This document shows, piece by piece, positions 10,256 through 20,822 of a DNA stretch of 64,000 nucleotides. The notes under the pieces are model-generated. The model worked only from the letters and a program-made list of their open reading frames with translations. It was not told the origin of the DNA and searched no databases. A program made the position numbers and the translations under genes. This DNA comes from Streptomyces rubradiris (lineage in GTDB: Bacteria; Actinomycetota; Actinomycetes; Streptomycetales; Streptomycetaceae), in NCBI RefSeq assembly GCF_016860525.1, contig NZ_BNEA01000015.1:992001-1056000 (forward strand). Reading direction: 5' to 3'. Positions within the stretch are counted from its first letter, which is position 1; the number at the start of each line of letters is the position of its first letter.

Positions 10256-10281
10256 GAATCTTTTCCTGCGGGGAGTATTGA

Positions 10282-11907
<1,626 letters not shown>

Positions 11908-11984
11908 GGAAACCCTCCGCCGACGGCGGGCGGCCGGACGCACGCCGCCACCGCCTGCTCGGGCTGCCGTGACTCGCCCGCACC

Positions 11985-12025
11985 CCGGAGTGGAGCCAGG
12001 CCGGATGCTCCTGGCTCCACTCCGG
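11985..12025. terminator. Bidirectional hairpin terminator
   Basis: Perfect 16-bp inverted repeat (arms 11985-12000 and 12010-12025) with a 9-nt loop between the convergent xylanase and lysA-like genes. It serves both. Confidence 0.88.
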
Positions 12026-12036
12026 AACCGGCCCTG

Positions 12037-13371
12037 CTACAGGCCGACGTCCCGGCCGCGGATGTCCGCCATGGACTCGCGGCGGACCAGGAGGCGGGCG
12101 TGGCCGTCGCGTACGGCGGCCACGGGCGGGCGGCCGACCAGGTTGTAGCCGGAGGCCATGGACAGGTGGTACGCGCCCGCCACGGGCACGGCGAGCAGGT
12201 CGCCGGGGCGGACGTCGGCGGGCAGTTCGGCGTCGGCGGCCAGGATGTCGCCCGCTTCGCAGTGCCGGCCCGCCACGGTGACGCGGGCCCGTTCCGCGGT
12301 GCTGTGCCGGCCGGCCAGGCGGGGGGCGTAGCGGACGCCGTACAGGGCCGGGCGGGGGTTGTCGCTCATGCCGCCGTCCACGGCCACGAAGACGTTCCCG
12401 CCCGAGCGCTTCACGGACAGCACGCGGTACACAGCGACACCGGCGGGGCCCGCGATCGCCCGCCCCGGCTCGATGACCAGCCGGGGGACGGGGAGTCCGG
12501 CGGCGGCGCAGGAGCCGGCGAGTTCCCTGCGCACCTTGCGGGCCAGTGACGTCAGGTCCAGGGCGTCCTCGCCGGGGCGGTAGGCGATGCCGTGCCCGCC
12601 ACCGAGGTCGAGTTCGGGCAGGACCAGCCCGTGCTGTTCGCGCAGGCGGGCCATCAGGCCGACCATGCGGCGCACGGCCGCGAGATACGGCTTGACACTG
12701 GTGATCTGTGAGCCCAGGTGGCAGTGCAGCCCGGTGAGTTCGAGCTGCGGCCGGCCCAGGATGCGGGCGATGGCGTGCTGGGCGTGGCCGTCGGTGAGGG
12801 AGAGCCCGAACTTCTGGTCGTCCGTGCCGGTGCGGATCTTCTCGTGGCCGCCCGCGCCGATGCCGGGCACGACGCGCACCATGACCTTCTGGTGGCCGCC
12901 GGGGCCCACGGCGGCGGCCAGCCGGGCGATCTCCGAGGGGCTGTCGATGACGACGCGGCCCACGCCCAGGCGGAGTGCCGTCTCCAGGTCCCGCGGGGAC
13001 TTGGCGTTGCCGTGCAGCACCATCCGCTCCGGCGGGAAGCCGGCGGTGACCGCGAGCTCCAGCTCGCCGGCCGAGCAGACGTCCAGGCCGAGGCCCTCCT
13101 CGTCCATCCAGCGGGCCATGGCCCGGCACAGGAACGCCTTGGCCGCGTAGAGGACTTCGGCGTCCGGGAAGGCGTTCCGGTAGGTGCGGCAGCGGTCGCG
13201 CACCTCGGCCTCGTCGAGGACGTAGACGGGGGTGCCGAAGCGGTCGGCCAGCTCCGTGAGCGGTACTCCGCCCACGGCCAGGTCGCCGGGGCGGGACTCG
13301 GTGGCCGAAGCGGGCCACACCGACAGCTCGGCGAGGGCCGCGGGGACGGCGGATTCGTGAACGGTGGTCAT
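12037..13371 (-). CDS. lysA: Diaminopimelate decarboxylase-like PLP enzyme
   Basis: A 444-residue fold-type III PLP decarboxylase of the LysA family, which converts meso-diaminopimelate to lysine. Visible motifs are the PLP lysine in LYAAKAFLC, HCHLGSQI, the glycine loop DLGGGHG, EPGRAI for phosphate binding, and CEAGDIL with the active-site Cys, then AGAYHLSMAS. The start at 13371 follows GGAGAGC. Most Streptomyces have a main lysA elsewhere with hom/thr genes. This copy sits with an SseB-like gene instead, so it may be a second, specialised decarboxylase; the exact substrate is not certain. An overlapping upstream frame extends it by about 120 Arg-rich residues and is not credible. Confidence 0.85.
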   Translation of the reverse strand: MTTVHESAVPAALAELSVWPASATESRPGDLAVGGVPLTELADRFGTPVYVLDEAEVRDRCRTYRNAFPDAEVLYAAKAFLCRAMARWMDEEGLGLDVCSAGELELAVTAGFPPERMVLHGNAKSPRDLETALRLGVGRVVIDSPSEIARLAAAVGPGGHQKVMVRVVPGIGAGGHEKIRTGTDDQKFGLSLTDGHAQHAIARILGRPQLELTGLHCHLGSQITSVKPYLAAVRRMVGLMARLREQHGLVLPELDLGGGHGIAYRPGEDALDLTSLARKVRRELAGSCAAAGLPVPRLVIEPGRAIAGPAGVAVYRVLSVKRSGGNVFVAVDGGMSDNPRPALYGVRYAPRLAGRHSTAERARVTVAGRHCEAGDILAADAELPADVRPGDLLAVPVAGAYHLSMASGYNLVGRPPVAAVRDGHARLLVRRESMADIRGRDVGL

Positions 13372-13394
13372 CGCCTGCTCTCCTTCCAGCCGGT

Positions 13395-13736
13395 TCACCG
13401 GGCCGTGGCGGCCAGGGCCGCCGCCGGGACGGCCGGGACGGCCGGCGCCGGCGCGCAGGCCGTGAAAGGCGGGTCGATCGTGACGGTGGTGACGCCGAGC
13501 GGTGCGGTCAGTGTGCGCAGTGCGGGCTCGGCGAGACGGATCCACGCCTGACCGGTGCCGAGGGCCGCGACGAGCCCGCGCTCGGAGGTGAAGCCGACGG
13601 CCGAGCGGTCGCCGAGCTGGGTACGGAAGAGGCGGACCACAGACCCGGAGGGGCCCGGCCGGACCGGGACGTACAGGGGTCCGGCCGGGAACCGATCGGA
13701 GGGCTCGGGGTCTTCGCCGTATGGGAGTTCTTCCAC
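13395..13736 (-). CDS. SAV_915/SseB-like small protein
   Basis: A 113-residue protein resembling the SseB N-terminal domain as seen in the Streptomyces SAV_915 family. It has the pattern PLYVPVRP, VVRLFRTQLGDRSAVGFTS and the closing PLGVTTVTIDP. The last 25 residues are Ala/Pro-rich. GTG start at 13736. It ends 23 bp before the lysA-like gene on the same strand, so the two probably share a transcript. The biochemical role of this family is unknown. Confidence 0.7.
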   Translation of the reverse strand: MEELPYGEDPEPSDRFPAGPLYVPVRPGPSGSVVRLFRTQLGDRSAVGFTSERGLVAALGTGQAWIRLAEPALRTLTAPLGVTTVTIDPPFTACAPAPAVPAVPAAALAATAR

Positions 13737-13963
13737 GGGACACCTACCAGGAGAGTGCTGGGGTGCCCCGGTCGCCGGACGGCGGACCGGGGCTCGCCAT
13801 CGACGCTAAGCCCGTCCGCGCCCGGTCACCGGCCCCTCCTGACGGAACGCTGACGATGGCCGGGACGACCTTGACGGGGTGCTGACGTGCCGGGTGGGCA
13901 CCAGCGCTCGGGGGGCCGGCCGGGGCGCACTCACCGGCCGGCTGCCGAAGGGATGCCTCCCCC

Positions 13964-14398
13964 TCAGGAGACCTTCTCACTGACCTCCGTACGCCGGTCG
14001 TACTCGGCGCGGGCCACCGCGATCTCCTCCTGATGCTCCTCGGTCCAGGTCACCAGCGCCTGGATGGTGTCGTGCAACGTCACGCCCAGCGGCGTCAGTT
14101 CGTAGTCCACCCGGGGCGGCACCACCGGGTGGACGGTGCGGCGCACCAGCCCGTCCCGCTCCAGTTGACGCAGGGTCACCGTCAGCATCCGCTGGCTGAT
14201 GCCCTCGATGCTGTGGCGCAGCTGGTTGAAGCGCAGGCTGCGGTTCTCCAGGAGTGCGATGACCAGGAGCGACCACTTGTCGGCGACGCGGTCCAGGATC
14301 TGGCGGACCTCGCACCCCTCGCGGACGTCCCACTGAAGGACGTTGTAGTCCTCGGTACCCGCGCAGTGCCTCGGTGACTTCGAAGTGCCTTCTTCCAT
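13964..14398 (-). CDS. HxlR-family transcriptional regulator
   Basis: A 144-residue winged-helix regulator. The HxlR pattern is clear: a conserved early Cys in REGCEVRQILDRVADKWSLLVI, then LRFNQLRHSIEGISQRMLTVTLRQLERDGLVRR, and YELTPLG in the wing. HxlR proteins respond to redox or aromatic/aldehyde stress, often through that Cys. It is transcribed divergently from an MFS efflux gene 184 bp away and probably represses it. An inverted repeat at 14407-14452 lies just upstream of its start. Confidence 0.92.
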   Translation of the reverse strand: MEEGTSKSPRHCAGTEDYNVLQWDVREGCEVRQILDRVADKWSLLVIALLENRSLRFNQLRHSIEGISQRMLTVTLRQLERDGLVRRTVHPVVPPRVDYELTPLGVTLHDTIQALVTWTEEHQEEIAVARAEYDRRTEVSEKVS

Positions 14399-14406
14399 GG
14401 GGCCTC

Positions 14407-14452
14407 AGCCTGTCGGATGATTCCGGCAGTTACAACAGGGAACCGACAGGCT
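14407..14452. promoter_or_regulatory. Candidate HxlR operator
   Basis: AGCCTGTCGG (14407-14416) and its exact reverse complement CCGACAGGCT (14443-14452) flank the divergent promoter region of the HxlR and MFS genes. The role is inferred from symmetry and location. Confidence 0.45.
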
Positions 14453-14582
14453 CTCGCGTAACCGGGGTGCGCACCCGTGGAATCGAGCCCTTTTCCTCGA
14501 TTCCCCTCGTCCATGTCCGGACTCCGCGGATTTCCCGCGCGTCCGTCCGTCAGGCAACCTCGGCATTCTCAAGGAGACTTCA

Positions 14583-16028
14583 GTGTCCACAGTGCAATCC
14601 CCGTCGGGCGGCGACACCGGTCGCATGAGCGGGCGCGCCCGGGGCGTGCTGTTCGTGCTGTGCGGCGCGATCTTCCTGGAGGGCATCGACGTGGCCATGC
14701 TCAATGTGGCCCTCCCGTCGATCCGTGACGACCTCGGGATGTCCACCGGCACGCTGCAATGGGTGGTGAGCGCCTACGTCCTCGGCTACGGCGGGTTCAT
14801 GCTGCTCGGCGGCCGGGCGGCGGACCTCTTCGGCCGGCGCCGGATGTTCGTGTTCTGGCTGGCGGTGTTCCTGCTGTTCTCAGGCCTGGGCGGGCTGGCG
14901 ACCGAGGGCTGGATGCTGCTCGTCGCCCGGTTCGTGACCGGTGTCGCCGCGGCCTTCATGGCCCCGGCCGGCCTGTCGATCATCACCACCGGCTTCGCCG
15001 AGGGCCCCCAGCGCACCAAGGCCCTGCTGGTCTACTCCGGCACCGCCGCCGGCGGCTTCTCCATCGGCCTGGTCGTCGGCGGTCTGCTCACCGCGGTGAG
15101 CTGGCGGTGGGTGTTCTTCGCCCCGGTGATCCTCTCGGCGGTCATCCTGCTCGCCGCCGTCGCCCTCCTCCCCGCCTCGCCCCGCCCCGACCGGCGGGGC
15201 CGGCCCGTCGACCTGGCCGGCGCCGTCACCGTGACCGGCGCGATCCTGCTGCTGGTGTTCGCCGTCGAACGCGCCACGCACGTCGACGCTGTCCGGACGA
15301 CCGGCACGGTCGCGGTCAGTCTCGCGCTGTTCCTCGCCTTCGCCGTCGTCGAGCGCAAGTCGTCGGCGCCGCTGGTGCGGCTCGGCCTGCTCCGGCGCGG
15401 CGGACTGGTCCGCGCCAACCTCGCCGCGCTGCTCTTCTCCGGCGGGTTCTTCGGCTTCCAGTTCATCGTCACGCTCTACCTGCAGGAACTGCGCGGCTGG
15501 TCGGCCCTCCAGACCAGCTTCGCGATGATCGTGATCGGCGTCGACACGGTGCTGTCGCCGACGCTCACGCCCAAGCTGGTCGACAGGTTCGGCAACGCCC
15601 GGGTCATCTTCGGCGGACTGGTGCTGGCCTGCCTGGCGTACGCCCTGATGCTGCCGCTGGAGGCGGACTGGAGCTACGCGCTGATGTTCCCGAGCCTGCT
15701 CGTACTGGGCCTGGCCTTCTCCCTCGCGTACGGGCCGCTCACCATCGCCGGCACCGAGGGCGTCGAGGAGGAGGAGCAGGGCGTCGCCGGCGGACTGCTG
15801 TACACCAGCTTCCAGTTCGGCGCCGCGATCGGCCTGTCCGCGGCCGCCGCCGTCGACATCGCGGCCACCGACGGCTCCTCGCCCGGTGAACTCCTCGACG
15901 GCTACCAGGCGGCCCTGGTCGTGCCGCTCGTCGCCGCGCTCGGTGCCGCGCTGATCAGCGCCTTCGGCCTGCGCAAGCGCGCGGACGACGTGACCGGCGC
16001 ACCCACGCCCGCGTCGGCCGAGGTCTAG
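14583..16028 (+). CDS. MFS drug-efflux transporter (DHA2/EmrB-QacA type)
   Basis: A 481-residue multi-spanning exporter with about 14 predicted helices. Family motifs include DVAMLNVALPSIRDDL in helix 1, WVVSAYVLGYGG, the loop motif GGRAADLFGRRRMF between helices 2 and 3, and motif C-like GPQRT...TAAGGFSIGLVVGG. GTG start at 14583 after AAGGAGA. It is divergent from the HxlR regulator, the usual layout for an inducible multidrug or organic-compound efflux pump. No iron box is present, so there is no reason to tie it to the siderophore locus. Confidence 0.9.
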   Translation: MSTVQSPSGGDTGRMSGRARGVLFVLCGAIFLEGIDVAMLNVALPSIRDDLGMSTGTLQWVVSAYVLGYGGFMLLGGRAADLFGRRRMFVFWLAVFLLFSGLGGLATEGWMLLVARFVTGVAAAFMAPAGLSIITTGFAEGPQRTKALLVYSGTAAGGFSIGLVVGGLLTAVSWRWVFFAPVILSAVILLAAVALLPASPRPDRRGRPVDLAGAVTVTGAILLLVFAVERATHVDAVRTTGTVAVSLALFLAFAVVERKSSAPLVRLGLLRRGGLVRANLAALLFSGGFFGFQFIVTLYLQELRGWSALQTSFAMIVIGVDTVLSPTLTPKLVDRFGNARVIFGGLVLACLAYALMLPLEADWSYALMFPSLLVLGLAFSLAYGPLTIAGTEGVEEEEQGVAGGLLYTSFQFGAAIGLSAAAAVDIAATDGSSPGELLDGYQAALVVPLVAALGAALISAFGLRKRADDVTGAPTPASAEV

Positions 16029-16085
16029 CCACCGCCCGTACCGCCCCGGCCGGCTCCCAGCGACCGGACACCCGGTTCCCGCGCC

Positions 16086-16125
16086 GCGCCGCCCCGGCCG
16101 AACACCCGTCGGGCCGGGGCGGCGC
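16086..16125. terminator. Bidirectional hairpin terminator
   Basis: A 14-bp perfect inverted repeat (16086-16099 and 16112-16125) with a 12-nt loop between the convergent MFS and HEAT-repeat genes. Confidence 0.8.
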
Positions 16126-16140
16126 CTTGGTGGAGCCGGC

Positions 16141-17529
16141 CTACGGCGCCGCCGCCCGCCGCAGGACGCGCAGCGCCTCCCGCGCCTCGTCCCGGTAGCG
16201 GCCGGCGACGAACGACCGCTGGTGTTCGAAGTGCTCGACGACGATCGCCTCCGCCTCCGGCGCGCCGCCGCGGGCCAGCGCGAGCAGGGCCGGGCCGTGG
16301 GGGTGCCGCATCATCGGGTCGGCGAGCAGCCGCAGCAGGTGGGGGAGGGCCTCGGCGGCGGGGCGCCCGGCCAGGGCGCGTTCGGCCGCGGCCTGGACGG
16401 ACCGCTGGTACGGCGGGTGCGCCAGCCGCGCCAGGGCCGTGGTGCACTCCGGCCCGGGGCAGGCCGCGAGCGCCGTGACCAGGGCGCGGAGGGTGTCGCT
16501 CGGCCAGTGGTCACGGACGGCCAGGCCGGGAAGGGCGCAGAGGGCGGCGGCGGCCGGCGGGCCGCTGCGCGCCAGGGAGTCGACTGCCGCCCGTACGGTC
16601 TCCGGTTCCGGGTCGGACGCCAGGTGCGTGAGGGCGGTGATCGCTGGTGCCGTGGGGAAGCTCCCGAGGGATGGGGCGGCCGGCAGCCGGAGCGACTCGG
16701 AGTCCGAGCGGGCCGCGTCCAGCAGCGCCGGAAGGGCCTCGTGGGCGCCGATCCGTCCCAGCGCCGTGACCGCGCGCGCCCGCAGGGCGGTCGCCTCCTC
16801 CTCGTCCCCGGCCAGTGCCACCAGCGCCGGGACGGCCGGACGGTGGCCGAGCAGGCCCAGCGCGTCGGCGGCGGCGCGGCGCAGGTCGGGCGGCTCGTCG
16901 GCGGCGAGGGCCGCGAGCAGTGCGGGGGCTGCGCCCTCGTGCCGCAGCAGGCCGAGCGCGATCGCCGCGCCTCGCCGGGACACCGGCGTGCCCACGTCCC
17001 GGCGCCCGCCGCCCGGCCCGTCGTCGCCCGCGCCGAGCAGCCGCAGCAGTTCCGCTGCGGGCGGCTCCGGCAGCCGGGCCAGCGTCGCCGCGGCGGCCTC
17101 GACGGTCCGCCGCTCGGGCAGCGCACGCTCCAGCAGCGCCGCCCCCACCACCCGCCCGGCCCGGGAGTCGACCGCTCCGAACGCTCCGAGCGCCCGCACG
17201 GCGGCCCTGCGCAGCTCGGCCGGCAGTGCCGGGTCCAGCAGCGGCAGAAGTCCCTCCGCCTCTTCGGCGAAGCGCGGCTCACCGGAGCAGCGCGAGGCGA
17301 ACAGCTCCGGCCGCTCGGTCATCACCTCGCAGATGACGACGCACGCGGCCTCGTACGGGTAAGCCTCCTGCGGATGCGGACGCGGAAGGTGCTCCCGGCG
17401 CTTGCGGAGCAAGTGGCCCCGCGGGTCCCGCAGGAGCCACCGCGTCCGCGCCCGCCCCTGCTCGCTCCGGGCCAGCAGCCGTCCGGCCAGGCGCGCCGTC
17501 TCGCGGTCGGGGCCGCGCAACAGCCCCAC
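16141..17529 (-). CDS. HEAT-repeat protein with apparently damaged 5' end
   Basis: A 462-residue protein made almost entirely of HEAT/PBS-lyase-type repeats, e.g. RRAAVRALGAFGAV, RRAAADALGLLGH and LRARAVTALGRIGAH; it is a protein-binding scaffold with no catalytic motif. The first usable start is GTG at 17529, but repeat-like sequence in the same frame (TPHPVRRAALRALLELPGQE) continues upstream to a stop at 17674-17676 with no start. An ATG at 17677-17675 in another frame would join it if one C were absent from the C5 run just inside. So the gene is either frameshifted, N-terminally truncated, or carries a sequence error. Confidence 0.75.
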   Translation of the reverse strand: MGLLRGPDRETARLAGRLLARSEQGRARTRWLLRDPRGHLLRKRREHLPRPHPQEAYPYEAACVVICEVMTERPELFASRCSGEPRFAEEAEGLLPLLDPALPAELRRAAVRALGAFGAVDSRAGRVVGAALLERALPERRTVEAAAATLARLPEPPAAELLRLLGAGDDGPGGGRRDVGTPVSRRGAAIALGLLRHEGAAPALLAALAADEPPDLRRAAADALGLLGHRPAVPALVALAGDEEEATALRARAVTALGRIGAHEALPALLDAARSDSESLRLPAAPSLGSFPTAPAITALTHLASDPEPETVRAAVDSLARSGPPAAAALCALPGLAVRDHWPSDTLRALVTALAACPGPECTTALARLAHPPYQRSVQAAAERALAGRPAAEALPHLLRLLADPMMRHPHGPALLALARGGAPEAEAIVVEHFEHQRSFVAGRYRDEAREALRVLRRAAAP

Positions 17530-17681
17530 CAGCGGTTCGATCCGGGAAGCGGCCAGCCATGGCTCCTGTCCCGGCAGTTCGAGCAGCGCCCGCAGCGCCG
17601 CCCGGCGGACCGGGTGCGGCGTCTCCGCGGTGCGGACGATGTGCGACAGCGCGGGCCCGGCGCGGGGGTTCCCTCATGGGC

Positions 17682-17711
17682 TTACCGGCGGTAACTTACT
17701 CCGCAGTAAGT
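17682..17711. promoter_or_regulatory. Tandem palindromic operators of the lipase gene
   Basis: TTACCGGCGGTAA (17682-17694) overlaps a perfect inverted repeat ACTTACT-CCGC-AGTAAGT (17694-17711), 45-75 bp before the lipase start. The second shares TTAC-nn-C-n-CAGTAA with the site upstream of the mce operon. The symmetry and length suit a TetR-family dimer, but no TetR gene is visible nearby. Confidence 0.6.
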
Positions 17712-17755
17712 AAGGATCTGATCCAACCGGACGCTCCCGCATAAGGAGATCAACG

Positions 17756-19531
17756 GTGAAAAGCCTGGTCAGAAAGCTGACGGCAAGAGCCTTACCCCTG
17801 GCGCTGGCCGCCGCCGGTATCGCCGCGCTGCCCGCGACGGCCGGCGCGGCCGCTGTCGCCGCACCCGCCCACGGCACCCTGCTGACGTCCGCCCCGGCGG
17901 CCGTGAAGCTGGGCACCGGGGCGCCCGCCGTGAACGCCTGGCACATCTCGTACGCGTCGACCGACTCACGAGGCGGCGCGAACACCGTCACCGGAACGGT
18001 TCTCGTGCCCGCCACCGCATGGTCCGGCGGCTCGGCACGGCCCCTGGTGGCGTACGCGCCCGGGACCCACGGGCTGGCGTCGAGGTGCGCGCCGTCCGCG
18101 CAGCTCGCGGCCGGAACGGACTACGAGACGGCGAACATCGTGGCGCTGCTGAAGAAGAACTGGGCCGTGGTCGTCACCGACTACGCCGGATACGGGGCCG
18201 GGCAGACACCGACGTACCTGGCGGGCCGGTCCCAGGGGCAGGCGGTGCTGGACTCGGCGCTCGCCGCGTTCCAGGTGCCGGGAAGCGGGCTGAGCGGCAG
18301 CGCGATGACGGCGGTCTGGGGCTACTCGCAGGGCGGGCAGTCGGCCGGATGGGCCGGTCAGCTCGAACCGTCGTACGCCTCGTCGCTGAACCTGGCCGGT
18401 GTGGTCGCGGGCGGTGTGCCGGGCGACTTCAAGGCGTCGGCGCGCTACCTCAACGGCAGCACCGGAGCGTCCTTCCTGCTGCAAGGGGTCGTGGGGCTCG
18501 CGGCCGAGTACCCGGACAAGATCCCCTTCGACGAGCTGGTCAACGACGCGGGACGGGCGGCCGTCGCGGACGCGAAGGACAAGTGCGTCTTCGAGACGCT
18601 CTTCGACTACATCAACGACGACATCAAGCAGTACACGGCGGACGGCCGCACGCTGGACGAGCTGATGGCCATCGGGTCCGTGGGCGAGGTGCTGGGCGAG
18701 CAGGACCTGGGCGGTGCGAAGATCCAGGCACCGGTGTACCAGTACCACGGGCAGGCGGACGAGATCCTGCCGCTCGACCAGGCCATCAGCCTGAAGAAGC
18801 GCTACTGCTCGCGGGGCACGGCGGTGAAGTTCGACGTATACCCGAGCGAGCACATCGCCACCCAGTTCCAGGCCGCGCCGAACGTCACCAAGTGGCTCAC
18901 CGACCGGTTCGACGGCAAGCCGCAGCTCGTCGGCGACTGCCTGAACATCCTTCCGCCGCCCCGCTCCACGGCCAACCCCGGCGGCGGCGACTTCGTCGTC
19001 TCGCTGGACAAGTGGCTGCTCAAGGGCGGCCTCCAGCTCAAGACGCTGGGCGAGACGGTGCTCATGCCGGAGGGGTCCACCTTCACGGCGGACACCGACC
19101 TGACGGCCCGGCGGCTCGACGGCTCCCTCGCCGTGCCGACGTTCCTGGAACACCTGCGGGTGATCGGGCTGCCGGTGCAGGCGCGCATCGGGCTGAAGTC
19201 GGAGGGGACGAGCGGCACCGTCTCGCTGGACGACGCGGGGCGGCTGGCCATCCACGGCAAGGCGCTCGCCACCGTGGAGATCGTGTCCGCCGGTGAGCTG
19301 GGAGTCCACATCCCGCTGGGCTGCCGGACCGCCGAACCCGTCGAGTTCGCGCTGGACTTCGAGGGACCGGTCGCCGCGCTCGGCAGCGGCGGGCTGACGT
19401 TCTCCGGAACGACCGCCTTCCCCTCCCTGACCGACTGCGGACTGTTCGGGCCGGCGCTCAGCCTGGCCTTCTCCGGCCCCGGCAACGGCTACACCTTCAC
19501 GGTCGTGCCCCCGGCACCCAAGTCGTACTGA
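17756..19531 (+). CDS. Secreted lipase/esterase with extra C-terminal beta domain
   Basis: A 591-residue exported alpha/beta hydrolase of the secretory-lipase (LIP) group. The signal peptide covers about residues 1-33. The hydrolase domain (about 60-395) has the nucleophile elbow GYSQGG near 190, a likely Asp in GQADEILP and a His in SEHIATQ. The final 165 residues form a separate beta-rich domain with GCRT near 521 and DCG...SGPGN near 560-575. This matches the last domain of the secreted DUF6801 protein at 4739. GTG start at 17756 after AAGGAGA. It probably releases fatty acids or sterols from esters outside the cell, feeding the mce importer; that link is inferred from the shared domain and operator. 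Confidence 0.85.
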   Translation: MKSLVRKLTARALPLALAAAGIAALPATAGAAAVAAPAHGTLLTSAPAAVKLGTGAPAVNAWHISYASTDSRGGANTVTGTVLVPATAWSGGSARPLVAYAPGTHGLASRCAPSAQLAAGTDYETANIVALLKKNWAVVVTDYAGYGAGQTPTYLAGRSQGQAVLDSALAAFQVPGSGLSGSAMTAVWGYSQGGQSAGWAGQLEPSYASSLNLAGVVAGGVPGDFKASARYLNGSTGASFLLQGVVGLAAEYPDKIPFDELVNDAGRAAVADAKDKCVFETLFDYINDDIKQYTADGRTLDELMAIGSVGEVLGEQDLGGAKIQAPVYQYHGQADEILPLDQAISLKKRYCSRGTAVKFDVYPSEHIATQFQAAPNVTKWLTDRFDGKPQLVGDCLNILPPPRSTANPGGGDFVVSLDKWLLKGGLQLKTLGETVLMPEGSTFTADTDLTARRLDGSLAVPTFLEHLRVIGLPVQARIGLKSEGTSGTVSLDDAGRLAIHGKALATVEIVSAGELGVHIPLGCRTAEPVEFALDFEGPVAALGSGGLTFSGTTAFPSLTDCGLFGPALSLAFSGPGNGYTFTVVPPAPKSY

Positions 19532-19745
19532 GCCACTCCCGCCGAGGCCGGCCGGGCGGATCACGGTGTTCCCCACGCGCACCGTACGGTGGCCGGGCAC
19601 GACCCCGTCGCCCGGTCACCGGCCGGCCGGCCGAGCCGCGTCTCCTGGGACAGGACGCGCACCCGGCCTCCGGGCAGGTCCTCCACCGGCCAGGCGTGCG
19701 GCACGTCCGGCCGCTCCAAGGCCCGCTGCCCGCCCGGCCCCGCCC

Positions 19746-20822
19746 TCACAGCCGCGCCCCCCTCCGCTCGCCCCGCAGGAGCCACGCCAGGTACGCGCCG
19801 CCGGCCACGCCGGTCAGGACGCCGACCGGGAGCAGGGCCGAGCCGGTCAGGCGTTGTGTGGCGAGGTCGGCCGCGGTGAGCAGGAGGGCGCCCGTCCAGG
19901 CGGCGGGCAGGACGTTGGGGCCGGCCGCGCGGGTCATCCGGCGTGCGAGCTGGGGCGCGGCCATCGCCACGAACGGGACCGGCCCGGCCGCCGCGACGGC
20001 CAGCGCCGTCAGTCCCGTACCGGCGCTCAGCAGGATCAGGCGGCTGCGCTCGGGCGGCACGCCCAGCGCGGCGGCGGTGTCGTCGCCCATCTCCAGCATG
20101 GTCAGGCGCCGCGCGTACCCCAGGACGACCGGCCCGAGCACCGCCACGCCGAGCGCGGCGACGGTGACGTCGCTCCAGTCCCGGGCGTTGAGCGAACCGA
20201 TCGTCCAGCTCGCCGCCTGCGCCGCCTTGCCGATGTCGGCGCGCAGGTACAGGAAGTTGGTGACCGCGCCCAGCACCGCGGAGGCGCCGATGCCGACGAG
20301 CACCAGCCGGTAGCCGTGCACCCCCCGCTTCCAGGCCAGCAGGTAGACCGCCGCGGCCGTGGCACAGCCGCCGGACACGGCGCCGACGGCCGTCTGCGTC
20401 GTGCCCGCGTCCAGCACGATGATGGCGACGAGCGCGCCGGCCGAGGCGCCGTTGCCGAAGCCGATGACGTCGGGGCTGCCGAGCGGGTTGCGGGTGAGCG
20501 ACTGGAACACCGCGCCCGCCATGCCCATCCCGAACCCGACGAGCGCGGCGACCAGGGCGCGCGGCAGCCGGAGGTCGAGGACCACGAAGCCGGCGCCCGG
20601 CGGCCCGTCGCCGAACAGGGTCCGCACCACCTCGGCCGGGGACAGCGCGTACGTCCCGGTGCCGAGGGCGAGGACCATCGCGAGGGCGGCCAGCGCGGCC
20701 AGCAGCACGCAGACCAGGACCGCCCGGGGGTCGTACCGCAGCGACCAGCGCCCCGTGCGCAACAGCCCGCGCCGCAGGTCGACGTGGACGGCCGGGCGCT
20801 TCTCCTCCCGCACCGGAGTCAC
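19746..20822 (-). CDS. Fe(III)-siderophore ABC permease (FecCD family, second subunit)
   Basis: A 358-residue inner-membrane permease of a ferric-siderophore importer. FecCD features are visible: LRLPRALVAALVGFGMGMAG, the SLTRNPLGSPDVIGFGNGAS segment, and the ATPase-contact region TAAALGVPPERSR. The GTG at 20822 overlaps the upstream permease stop as GTGA, so the two are translationally coupled. A longer open frame that reaches back to 21983 reads antisense-like Arg/Gly-rich sequence and is rejected. No ATPase gene follows. Confidence 0.93.
   Translation of the reverse strand: MTPVREEKRPAVHVDLRRGLLRTGRWSLRYDPRAVLVCVLLAALAALAMVLALGTGTYALSPAEVVRTLFGDGPPGAGFVVLDLRLPRALVAALVGFGMGMAGAVFQSLTRNPLGSPDVIGFGNGASAGALVAIIVLDAGTTQTAVGAVSGGCATAAAVYLLAWKRGVHGYRLVLVGIGASAVLGAVTNFLYLRADIGKAAQAASWTIGSLNARDWSDVTVAALGVAVLGPVVLGYARRLTMLEMGDDTAAALGVPPERSRLILLSAGTGLTALAVAAAGPVPFVAMAAPQLARRMTRAAGPNVLPAAWTGALLLTAADLATQRLTGSALLPVGVLTGVAGGAYLAWLLRGERRGARL

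Noticed and set aside
16222..17694. A 490-codon plus-strand frame opposite the HEAT-repeat gene
   Set aside because: Low-complexity Gly/Arg/Gln content with no motif, against clear HEAT repeats on the other strand.
19565..19745. Possible ATPase or other gene remnant downstream of the siderophore permeases
   Set aside because: The in-frame text after the permease stop has no Walker or signature motifs and no start site; too short to support a call.
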